This document shows positions 34,532-42,474 of a stretch of DNA of 64,000 nt, one piece after another. Position numbers and translations under genes: made by a program. Numbering within the stretch: position 1 is the stretch's first letter; every line of letters starts with the position of its first letter. Source of the stretch: [Actinobacillus] rossii (GTDB taxonomy: Bacteria > Pseudomonadota > Gammaproteobacteria > Enterobacterales > Pasteurellaceae); contig UFRQ01000003.1 in assembly GCA_900444965.1 (NCBI GenBank), forward strand, positions 1,116,001-1,180,000, read 5' to 3'. The notes below the pieces were generated by a model that ran no database searches, was not told the origin of the DNA, and worked only from the letters and a program-made list of their open reading frames with translations.

Positions 34532-37402
34532 TTAAAATTTATAGCTCATATTAAAGACCCAGGTCCGACCACGCGAATAGTTATTAAGGGCATTCATCTG
34601 ACCTAAATCATCTCCCATAATAAATGAAGTTTGGCTTGCCGAATCGTTGTTGGAATCAAGAGGATTAATGTATTTGCGGTCAAAGACATTTTGCACCTCC
34701 GCCTTAAGGACCAGATTTCTAACCGGTTCTGCGATAACATAGAAGTCAAAAATCATCGGCTGTGCACGAATAGTTTCCATACCACTAATCCGCATTGTTC
34801 CATTCGTTTTCATCCCCGCCGGTCCGGTTGTATCTTGTACAAATTTATCCCCTTCTTCTTTATCTATACGTGCTCTTTTACTTTTACCATAGTATTTGGC
34901 TTTTCCTCCCACTACGAGACGACCGTCCCAAAAGCGTGCACCTAATTCAAAGGAGGCATAGTCCTTAGGCAGTACGGAAACTTTGGATAGCCCAAACCCT
35001 TGCAAATACTTGGAATCAGAATCTATCGCATTGGCTCTAGCACTTGAATCAGCGAATGATGCTGGCTGATTAGTGCTTTGGCGAGAGTAAGATAAATTAG
35101 TAAAAAACCGTCCAGTATCGTAATTTAATTCAATTTCAAATCCTTTAATGGTAACAATTTCACCTCCGAAAGGACGTTCTTTACGAACCCGTAACGGAAG
35201 TTTACCGCCTGGTACATTGGGAGCATCAACAACCTGATCAACATAGTAATGCTCGTTACCACCGGCATAATTGAAGTGCGTAATATGAGGATAACAATCA
35301 TAATTTTTTTGCCCAGAGCAATCACGTTTACCATTAAGAATATAATCACGAATACGTGTTCTATAGGCGACAACCTTAAATCCTAAATAATCATTATCAG
35401 TAAAAATTCCCTCTTTAAAACCGTTAATACCTGTTTGCAAGGTCTTTGCTTTTTCCGGACGCAAATCAGTATTTACGCCTAAATCACCGATCTCAGAGAA
35501 AAACATTTCTTTGATAGTTGGTTGGCGGTGCGTATGAGAATAGGTAATAAACGGTGCAAATAACGGAGTAATATCCGCTGAAAAGCCAAGAGAGAAGTTG
35601 TTTACTGCTCGTTTGCCTCGACTTACTTGCTTATAATCAATCACATTCGGCTCATCTTTTGCACTGTTCCAATCGCAATACACGTCATGGTACTTACCTG
35701 CTCTATTGGTTGTTTGATAGCACTCACCCAATGTCAACATCTTTTCATAGCCATACTTATTGAAATAGTATTCGGAGCTTGAATTGATCCAAACATCATA
35801 CCCATTTGCTGTTTTAATCCCTGACTTCATATCAGATCCTTTGATATATTTATTACGTTTGTAAGTCGTCCCGCTAAAATCATAAATCTGACGATTGTAA
35901 TTAAAGCTCAAGGTATAAATATCGTATGTCAATTCTTGGTCAAAACTAAATGTTTTAAACCGCTGTGACCCGTCTGGTTGGAATGTATTGGACTTAGTAC
36001 TATGGTAGTTACATATACTCCACCCCTCATTTTCCGGTCCGGAAACCCAAGAGGTCGGACGAGTAGGGCAGTGTTCATAATCGGCGGGTTCACCATAAGC
36101 AAAGTTATACGCTAGCTCTCTAGGATGTCGATTTTTTGTATATTTATTATTCAAAAAGTTCGCACCAAGACTCGCAGTATAGCGCCAATCTTCTCCGATT
36201 GGTGTACTAAAGGTCAAACGTATATCTGCCGTTTTAGCGCGGTTTTTAGCTTTCAGTCTCGCGTTTAATGCTTTAGCGTTAAAAAAGGTACCCTTATCAT
36301 AATCTTGCGTGGTGGAAGTATCCGCTAACAAGAAATCCAACGTCCATTTATCGTTAAATCTATATTGATAATTTAATTGATGGTTTTTATTTGTAATCTC
36401 ACGACCTGATAAAGCCGTTTTTTGCTCACGATATTGTAAAGTTAAATCGCTTTTATCCGAACTAAACTCGATTTTAGCAAGGTGGCTTTTAGGATGATTT
36501 TCAAGTTTACTTGGATCATACGGAACCCGCTTAAGTTTATCAATCGATTCTGCCACGCACTCATCCCGATTAAATGCAGCAGCACAACCACTATACGCCA
36601 AAGCAAGAATATCTTCATTATCCACATCTTTAATATTTTTACCGCCACCGACTTTAAAATCTTGAGAATACTTGCGCTGACTATAAGCATACATCAAACC
36701 GAGTTTATAACCATCTCCAATATCAGTTTGTGCCGCTACTGCTCCCATATAATTAGGACCAATCGCATTCGTACCAAATTCGCTATTCAGCATGACACCA
36801 ACATGATTTCCCTCAGTAATCACATCACGTACCCCAATAGTACGAATATTAGCAGATCCCATCAGAGCATTACCCGAACCAATACCGCCAGTCTGACCGC
36901 GTACAATATCCACTCCAGCAATAAAAGACGGATCGATAAGTGTACCGAATTGTGAAGTACCACCCGCCTTACCGCTATTATCCCCAGCAGTCGCATAGAA
37001 AGTCTGTGATACACCGTCTACCATCGTATTAACACGCCCCATACCACTCAAACCGCGAATATTAATTGATACCGTACCGGAAGATTTATCCAAATTAGTG
37101 AACGCACCAGGAACCGTACGAATAATATCGTCAAGGGCTTGAGTTGAAGTTGATATATTTTCACGAGTACTGACCGCACTTGCCTTAGTGAAAACTTCTT
37201 GAGTTTTAACATCATCAACTGATGTTGATACATTGATTTCATCCAGAACTTGATAGTCATCTGAAACGTTGTTTTTTGCACTATGGTTTGCTAAATTAGC
37301 GGGCTCTTTTGAAAGTGACGGATTGGCTATCGTGCCTGCTACCACGATAGCCAATGCGCATAAGCTAGTTTTTGAAGTCATTTTTCTGTCAATTAAGTTC
37401 AT
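34532..37402 (-). CDS. TonB-dependent outer-membrane receptor, probably for iron or haem
   Basis: 956 residues. A signal peptide (MTSKTSLCALAIVVAGTIA, cleaved before or near LSKE) is followed by a TonB-box-like LDEINVSTSV, a plug domain (VSINIRGLSGMGRVNTMVDG; VDIVRGQTGGIGSGNALMGS) and a beta-barrel ending in Phe (FNMSYKF). The plug wording fits the haemoglobin/transferrin/lactoferrin-type receptor group, and YSHTHRQPTIKEMFF with LRPEKAKTLQTGIN are conserved barrel blocks. Fur-box-like DNA upstream supports iron control. No TonB/ExbBD or lipoprotein partner is adjacent. Substrate cannot be assigned. An in-frame ATG at 37381 is an alternative start. Confidence 0.88.
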   Translation of the reverse strand: MNLIDRKMTSKTSLCALAIVVAGTIANPSLSKEPANLANHSAKNNVSDDYQVLDEINVSTSVDDVKTQEVFTKASAVSTRENISTSTQALDDIIRTVPGAFTNLDKSSGTVSINIRGLSGMGRVNTMVDGVSQTFYATAGDNSGKAGGTSQFGTLIDPSFIAGVDIVRGQTGGIGSGNALMGSANIRTIGVRDVITEGNHVGVMLNSEFGTNAIGPNYMGAVAAQTDIGDGYKLGLMYAYSQRKYSQDFKVGGGKNIKDVDNEDILALAYSGCAAAFNRDECVAESIDKLKRVPYDPSKLENHPKSHLAKIEFSSDKSDLTLQYREQKTALSGREITNKNHQLNYQYRFNDKWTLDFLLADTSTTQDYDKGTFFNAKALNARLKAKNRAKTADIRLTFSTPIGEDWRYTASLGANFLNNKYTKNRHPRELAYNFAYGEPADYEHCPTRPTSWVSGPENEGWSICNYHSTKSNTFQPDGSQRFKTFSFDQELTYDIYTLSFNYNRQIYDFSGTTYKRNKYIKGSDMKSGIKTANGYDVWINSSSEYYFNKYGYEKMLTLGECYQTTNRAGKYHDVYCDWNSAKDEPNVIDYKQVSRGKRAVNNFSLGFSADITPLFAPFITYSHTHRQPTIKEMFFSEIGDLGVNTDLRPEKAKTLQTGINGFKEGIFTDNDYLGFKVVAYRTRIRDYILNGKRDCSGQKNYDCYPHITHFNYAGGNEHYYVDQVVDAPNVPGGKLPLRVRKERPFGGEIVTIKGFEIELNYDTGRFFTNLSYSRQSTNQPASFADSSARANAIDSDSKYLQGFGLSKVSVLPKDYASFELGARFWDGRLVVGGKAKYYGKSKRARIDKEEGDKFVQDTTGPAGMKTNGTMRISGMETIRAQPMIFDFYVIAEPVRNLVLKAEVQNVFDRKYINPLDSNNDSASQTSFIMGDDLGQMNALNNYSRGRTWVFNMSYKF

Positions 37403-37780
37403 TTAAGTTCATTATCAATCCAACCGAAAGCGCAAAGGTTGGGCCACAAAGCGACATTTAATAGAAATGATAATAATAATCATATCGCTTTCAGTGTAAT
37501 GATAAGATTATTTTGATCGACTGACAATATTAAATTGGCAAATAATTTCCTTTAACGATATAGCTCCCTACCCAGGTTATCCACTAACTACGAGTAAAAC
37601 ATTACCGTAAGCACCAATCAAACTACATTTCTCAATTAACCGAAAGTCCGATATGGTTTACCATTGACATAAGAGGTAACCCATTTCACTGTAAAACAAC
37701 AAGGTCGGCTTTGTATAAATACATATTTTGCCTTATACTACATACAACATTTAACTCAACCATAACAATAGGAAAAGAAA
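37403..37780. other. Intergenic region between receptor gene and fabI
   Basis: 378 bases without a gene. It holds the Fur-box-like site of the receptor, and on the right the promoter side of fabI (TTGTATAAATACATATTTTGC and TATACTACATACAAC, AT-rich, no clear best -10). Nothing else is recognised. Confidence 0.5.
37465..37484 (-). promoter_or_regulatory. Fur-box-like operator upstream of the TonB-dependent receptor
   Basis: AAATGATAATAATAATCAT closely resembles the 19-bp Fur consensus GATAATGATAATCATTATC and is nearly palindromic. It lies about 65 bases before the receptor start, where it would overlap the promoter. Confidence 0.65.
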
Positions 37781-37795
37781 ATGGGTTTTTTAACC
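37781..37795 (+). pseudogene. fabI: First five codons of fabI, cut off by the IS30 element
   Basis: ATGGGTTTTTTAACC encodes MGFLT, the N-terminus of Pasteurellaceae FabI, preceded by an AGGAAAAG ribosome binding site. The IS30 element follows at once, and the rest of fabI resumes after it with [14 protein letters not shown]. Confidence 0.82.
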
Positions 37796-37796
37796 T

Positions 37797-38861
37797 TGAA
37801 TTGTCAAACCAAGTGCAACGATTTTTTGAAGTAAACTTCATAAGGTGTTTTCCAACCTAAACATTTACGCGGCCGTAAATTCAGTTTATTGACCACCTGT
37901 TGAATATCAACTTCGCTCCACTGATTGATGTCTTGTTGTTTCGGAAAATATTCACGAAGTAACCCATTTGTATTTTCATTTGTTCCCCGTGTCCATGGTT
38001 GATGTGGCTAGGGGAAGTAAAATTCTACGCCCAGAGCTTCTGTTACCAAACGATGTTGGGCAAATTCCTTACCACGGTCTGGCGTAATTGACCGCAATAT
38101 ATGTGCATCAAGCAATTCAATCATAGCTTTTTGGACAGCTTCGGCTTTTTTGGCAGGAATTTTCTTCACCAACTCAAAACGACTTTTGCGTTCCGTCAAC
38201 GTCAGCAAACAAGCTCCACCCACTTTACCCAATACGGTATCGGCTTCCCAATGTCCAAAACGACTCCGATTTTGCGCCGAAATGGGACGGTCGTTCAAAT
38301 GGTTGGATACCTGAATTTTGCCACGTTTTTCATGATGATTTTTTGTATGCCGTGTTTTGCCTTTGTGGCGTAGTTTGCGACTGGCTTTGCGTTCTCCGAT
38401 ATCAAACAACCCCGAATAAATACCACGATAAATGGTTGAATAACTAATGGATAATTCAGATTTTTCCAATTTTAATCGTGCGCTGATTTGTTCGGGCGAC
38501 CAGTTTTGCGTCAGGAACTTTTCTTGCACCAAATTGAAATATTCAGGCTGCTCTAATTTGCGCTGTGCTTTACTGTTTTGACGATGCTTCAAATAGCTGT
38601 TTTGTGCGCTCGTTGCACTGTAGCTTTCTAGAGCGTGTCGTTTTAGTTCGCGATAAATGGTGCTGGAACTACGTCCCAATGCTTTGGCAATTTCTGCTTG
38701 TTTTTTACCCTGTGCGAGTAAAATCATTATCTTTTCTCGCTCGTTTATTGTAAGATGTTGGTAGGAAGTACTCATCATTCGGAAGTGGTTTTTGTGTGGA
38801 AACAAAATTATATTCTAGTTGATGAGTACTTCTTTTTTGTTGCACTTGGATTGTAAATTCA
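37797..38861 (-). mobile_element. IS30-family element, ISApl1-like (about 1065 bp), inserted in fabI
   Basis: Terminal repeats TGAATTGTCAAACCAAGTGC (left) and the complement of TTGCACTTGGATTGTAAATTCA (right) match imperfectly over about 23 bp. Size, ends and transposase fit the ISApl1 group of Pasteurellaceae. No target duplication of 2-3 bases is evident. Confidence 0.85.
37804..38778 (-). pseudogene. IS30-family transposase with an in-frame amber codon
   Basis: N-terminal helix-turn-helix (YQHLTINEREKIMILLAQGK; SSSTIYREL), catalytic Asp in FGHWEADTVLGK and in SITPDRGKEFAQH. A TAG at 38008-38010 interrupts VEFYFP-stop-PHQPWTRGTNENTNGLLREY; relatives have an amino acid here. The catalytic Glu (GTNENT) lies after the stop, so without readthrough the enzyme is dead. 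The frame is otherwise intact to its normal TGA at 37804. Confidence 0.88.
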
Positions 38862-39640
38862 GCACAAATAAACGAATTTTAATCACAGGATTAGCCAGCA
38901 ACCGTTCAATTGCCTATGGAATTGCCGCGGCAATGAAACGTGAAGGTGCAGAGCTTGCGTTTTCTTATCTCAACGACAAACTAAAACCGCGCGTAGAAGA
39001 ATTTGCGAAAGAGTTCGGATCAGATATCGTGTTACCATTAGATGTTGCCTCTGATGAAAGCATCAGCGAATGTTTTGCCGAGTTAAGCAAACATTGGGAT
39101 AAATTTGACGGTTTCGTACACGCTATCGCTTTTGCACCGGGCGATCAATTAGATGGTGATTATGTCAATGCCGCTACCCGCGAAGGGTATCGTATTGCTC
39201 ATGACATTAGCGCTTACAGCTTTGTTGCCATAGCACAAGCTTCCCGCCCAATGTTAAATCCAAACTCCGGTTTATTAACCTTAACCTATCTAGGCGCAGA
39301 GCGCGCTATTCCAAACTACAACGTTATGTGTTTGGCAAAAGCCTCATTAGAAGCAGCAACTCGCGTGATGGCGGCGGATTTAGGTAAAGATGGTATCCGT
39401 GTCAATGCGATTTCTGCTGGTCCAATCCGCACTTTAGCAGCATCTGGTATCAAAAATTTCAAGAAAATGTTATCCACATTTGAACATACCGCGCCACTAC
39501 GTCGCACGGTCACCATTGAAGATGTCGGCAATTCCGCGGCGTTCTTATGTTCCGACCTAGCCTCCGGTGTAACTGGCGAAGTATTGCACGTAGATGCCGG
39601 ATTTAGCATCACAGCAATGAGCGAATTAGGTGCGGAATAA
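38822..39640 (+). CDS. fabI: FabI enoyl-ACP reductase with IS30-encoded N-terminus
   Basis: FabI reduces enoyl-ACP in the last step of each fatty-acid elongation cycle. From [14 protein letters not shown] onwards the protein is a normal FabI: NAD-binding [13 protein letters not shown], and [16 protein letters not shown] with the Tyr-x6-Lys catalytic pair. The native MGFLT start is on the other side of the IS30 element; the present frame can start in the IS end ([15 protein letters not shown]), giving 272 residues. No ribosome binding site is seen at that ATG. The Gly normally present in NVMGLAK is Cys here. FabI is usually essential, so either this hybrid works or another enoyl reductase exists elsewhere. 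Confidence 0.85.
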   Translation: MSTSFLLHLDCKFSTNKRILITGLASNRSIAYGIAAAMKREGAELAFSYLNDKLKPRVEEFAKEFGSDIVLPLDVASDESISECFAELSKHWDKFDGFVHAIAFAPGDQLDGDYVNAATREGYRIAHDISAYSFVAIAQASRPMLNPNSGLLTLTYLGAERAIPNYNVMCLAKASLEAATRVMAADLGKDGIRVNAISAGPIRTLAASGIKNFKKMLSTFEHTAPLRRTVTIEDVGNSAAFLCSDLASGVTGEVLHVDAGFSITAMSELGAE

Positions 39641-39659
39641 TTTCACATTGATCAACATT

Positions 39660-39692
39660 TCCGGACGTCGAATGAGGCGTCCATTTTTTGTT
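39660..39692 (+). terminator. Terminator after fabI
   Basis: GGACGTC and GGCGTCC pair imperfectly around GAATGA and are followed by ATTTTTTG, 20 bases after the stop. Confidence 0.65.
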
Positions 39693-39705
39693 TATGGCAG
39701 TTTAT

Positions 39706-39772
39706 ATGTTTCAAAATAACCCTCTCTTATCCCAGTTAAAACAACAAATTCGTGACAGCAAACCTCATGTAG
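39706..39772 (+). pseudogene. rnb: rnb (exoribonuclease II) 5' fragment, cut by IS256 copy 3
   Basis: MFQNNPLLSQLKQQIRDSKP plus HV is the N-terminus of Pasteurellaceae RNase II, and rnb lies next to fabI in Haemophilus influenzae. The coding sequence stops at the IS256 boundary after 22 codons. The remaining roughly 640 codons are not in this window. Confidence 0.8.
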
Positions 39773-41087
39773 GAGCCTCTCCCACAATTTGTGTAAATAC
39801 CTATTTCTGAGATAATACATTCAGACACAGGTATTTTATTATGAACGAAAAACAACTTCACGCCTTGGCAGCGGAATTTGCCAAAAACCTAAAAACACCG
39901 GAAGACCTCAATCAATTTTCACGGATGCTCAAAAAAATCACCGTCGAGGCTGCGTTAAATGGTGAACTGACCGACCATCTTGGTTATGAAAAACACCAGC
40001 CTGGAAAAGGTAAAAATGCACGTAACGGTTACACATCTAAGACCGTCATTTGTGATGAAGGTGAGATAGAAATTGAGACACCTCGTGACCGTGACTGCAC
40101 CTTTGAACCGCAACTTATCAAGAAAAACCAAACCCGCATCACAGGAATGGATGAGCAGATTATTGCCTTATATGCCAAGGGTTTAAGTAATCAGGAAATC
40201 GTTGAAATGTTCAAAGAACTCTATGATGCGGATGTGTCAACCAGCCTGATTTCTCGCGTTACCGACGCTGTGAAAGAACGCGTAATGGAATGGCAAAATC
40301 GCCCGCTTGATGCGGTTTATCCAATTGTTTACCCGGATTGTATCGTAGTGAAAGTACGCCAAGATGGACGAATTATCAACAAATCCGTGTTTGTTGCCTT
40401 GGGTGTGAATCTTGAAGGACATAAAGAGTTATTGGGGCTTTGGATTGCTGAAAATGAAGGTGCGAAGTTCTGGGCGAATGTGCTGACAGAGCTTCAAAAT
40501 CGAGGCTTGAAAGACATTTTTATTGCCTGTGTAGACGGTTTAAAAGGCTTCCCGGAAGCCATCAATGCAGTCTATCCTAAAACGAAGATTCAGCTTTGCA
40601 TTGTGCATTTAGTGCGTAACAGCTTGAAATTCGTTTCGTGGAAAGATTACAAAGCCGTCACCGCAGATTTAAAGCAGGTTTATCAGGCCCAGACGGAAGC
40701 ACAAGCTCGCGAAAATCTGACCGCACTTTCGCAAAAATGGCAGGCAAAATACCCGCTTGTGGCGAAAGGCTGGGAAGATAACCGGGCAAATATAGCCACA
40801 TTTTTTGATTATCCGGCTGATATTCGTAAAGCGATTTATACCACGAATGCCGTGGAATCGCTTAATAGCGTGATTCGTCGCGTGATTAAAAAACGAAATG
40901 TATTCCCGACGGATGATTCAGTTTTCAAAGTGATTTGGCTTGCGATTAAAGATGCATCAAAAAAATGGACAATGCCGATTCAGAACCGGAAACCGGCGAT
41001 GAATCGATTTATGATTGATTTTGGTGATCGCCTAGACGATCACCGTTAAGTTGAAATGGGTGTTTACACAGAATTTGGGATAGGGTC
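39773..41087 (+). mobile_element. IS256-family element, copy 3 (1315 bp)
   Basis: Same ends as copy 1. The left flank is rnb coding sequence; the right end joins IS481 copy 4 at exactly the same base as the copy 1/IS481 copy 2 joint. Confidence 0.9.
39841..41049 (+). CDS. IS256-family transposase, copy 3
   Basis: 402 residues, open frame, catalytic Asp, Asp and Glu present. It differs from copy 1 by Cys for Gly in DRDGTFEPQ, Pro for Leu before the first catalytic Asp, and NRKPAMNRF for NWKLAMNRF; the last two depart from the family pattern, so activity is doubtful. Confidence 0.9.
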   Translation: MNEKQLHALAAEFAKNLKTPEDLNQFSRMLKKITVEAALNGELTDHLGYEKHQPGKGKNARNGYTSKTVICDEGEIEIETPRDRDCTFEPQLIKKNQTRITGMDEQIIALYAKGLSNQEIVEMFKELYDADVSTSLISRVTDAVKERVMEWQNRPLDAVYPIVYPDCIVVKVRQDGRIINKSVFVALGVNLEGHKELLGLWIAENEGAKFWANVLTELQNRGLKDIFIACVDGLKGFPEAINAVYPKTKIQLCIVHLVRNSLKFVSWKDYKAVTADLKQVYQAQTEAQARENLTALSQKWQAKYPLVAKGWEDNRANIATFFDYPADIRKAIYTTNAVESLNSVIRRVIKKRNVFPTDDSVFKVIWLAIKDASKKWTMPIQNRKPAMNRFMIDFGDRLDDHR

Positions 41088-42262
41088 GTCCCCGTTTAGA
41101 ATTACCGTGTCTGTCAGATTAATTTGAGCTTAAATTCTTTTCTGCCCAAATCCCTTTTCCATCAAGTAATGTTGCCATCGGTGTTCTGCCACAGCACATT
41201 TTTCCTTGATGTGTTCGATGGTGATTATAATACATTAACCACTCATCTAAATCAGCTTGTAATGTCGCTAAATCCGTATATATTTTCTGCCTAAATGCGA
41301 CTTGGTAAAATTCTTGTAAGATAGTCTTATGAAAACGTTCACAGATACCATTCGTCTGTGGATGCTTCACTTTCGTTTTAGTATGCTCTATGTCATTTAT
41401 CGCTAAATAAAGCTCATAATCGTGATTTTCCACTTTGCCACAATATTCACTGCCACGGTCGGTGAGAATACGCAACATCGGTAATCCTTGGGCTTCAAAG
41501 AACGGCAGGACTTTATCATTGAGCATATCTGCAGCGGCAATTGCGGTTTTCATTGTGTAGAGCTTTGCAAAAGCAACCTTGCTATAAGTATCAACAAATG
41601 TTTGCTGATAAATGCGTCCAACACCTTTTAAATTACCTACATAAAAGGTATCTTGTGAACCTAAATAGCCCGGATGAGCGGTTTCAATTTCTCCACTCGA
41701 TATATCATCCTCTTTCTTACGTTCCAAGGCTTGGACTTGACTTTCATTTAGAATAATGCCTTTCTCAGCTACTTCTTTCTCTAGTGCATTTAAACGCTGT
41801 TTAAAGTCAGCAAGATTATGACGTAGCCAAATGGAACGAACACCACCGGCTGAAACAAACACACCTTGCTTGCGAAGTTCGTTACTCACTCGAACTTGTC
41901 CGTAAGCTGGAAAATCTAGGGCAAATTTTACAACAGCTTGCTCAATGTGCTCGTCTACTCTATTTTTGATATTCGGTACCCGACGAGTTTGATTAAGTAA
42001 TGCTTCAACACCGCCTTGCTCTACGGCTTGTTGATAGCGATAGAATGTATCTCGGCTCATTCCCATCGCTTTACAAGCTTGAGAAATGTTTCCGAGTTCT
42101 TCTGCTAAATTGAGTAAACCGGTCTTGTGTTTAATGAGCGGATTGTTAGAATAAAACATGAGAGTTTCCTTTTTTGTTTAGATTTAATTTTAGACACTCA
42201 TATTCTAAACGGGAAACTCTCATTTTTATAATGATTTGTCAGATCAAGTCTGATCTTCTACA
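41088..42262 (-). mobile_element. IS481-family element, copy 4, one end cut by IS256 copy 3
   Basis: Same truncation as copy 2 (starts GTCCCCGTTTAGAATTACC). The intact terminal repeat at 42262 forms a stop codon for the small gene to its right. Confidence 0.9.
41119..42159 (-). CDS. IS481-family transposase, copy 4
   Basis: 346 residues with intact catalytic Asp, Asp and Glu. It differs from copy 3 by a few residues (ADFKQRL for ANFKQRL; FRQKIYTD for FRKKIYTD). Confidence 0.92.
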   Translation of the reverse strand: MFYSNNPLIKHKTGLLNLAEELGNISQACKAMGMSRDTFYRYQQAVEQGGVEALLNQTRRVPNIKNRVDEHIEQAVVKFALDFPAYGQVRVSNELRKQGVFVSAGGVRSIWLRHNLADFKQRLNALEKEVAEKGIILNESQVQALERKKEDDISSGEIETAHPGYLGSQDTFYVGNLKGVGRIYQQTFVDTYSKVAFAKLYTMKTAIAAADMLNDKVLPFFEAQGLPMLRILTDRGSEYCGKVENHDYELYLAINDIEHTKTKVKHPQTNGICERFHKTILQEFYQVAFRQKIYTDLATLQADLDEWLMYYNHHRTHQGKMCCGRTPMATLLDGKGIWAEKNLSSN

Positions 42263-42473
42263 CTTTAGCAGCTTCTTTGATTTTTTGTTTCCGCTTGCTA
42301 AAAGCTTTTTGTATATAAGAATAATTAGCTAAGGATTGTCTTTCAATGCTTTTAACATTCAGTAGTTTTGAAACTTCAGAACAAAGTAAATCCCATGTTA
42401 ATTTACCTTCCCAAGTATTAATCAACATAAGGATATCTTCTAAATTTTCTTCTGTAACAAGAATTTTTGGCAT
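42263..42473 (-). pseudogene. Small accessory protein of the recombinase module, C-terminus cut by IS481 copy 4
   Basis: Starts 1 base after the recombinase stop codon. The 70 surviving residues (MPKILVTEENLEDILMLINT; TWDLLCSEVSKLL; RQSLANYSYIQKAFSKRK) are helical and charged, like small proteins encoded behind this type of integrase, perhaps helping DNA binding. The reading frame runs into the IS end, which supplies a TAG at 42258-42260. Confidence 0.6.
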
Positions 42474-42474
42474 G

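Noticed and set aside
34631..36955. Open frames on the plus strand inside the TonB receptor gene (for example 36482-36955)
   Set aside because: They lie antisense within a full-length, well-conserved gene, lack ribosome binding sites and have low-complexity composition; treated as shadows.
38008..38010. Amber codon readthrough (selenocysteine/pyrrolysine-like recoding) in the IS30 transposase
   Set aside because: TAG is a single-base change from a sense codon and nothing suggests recoding machinery; a nonsense mutation is enough.
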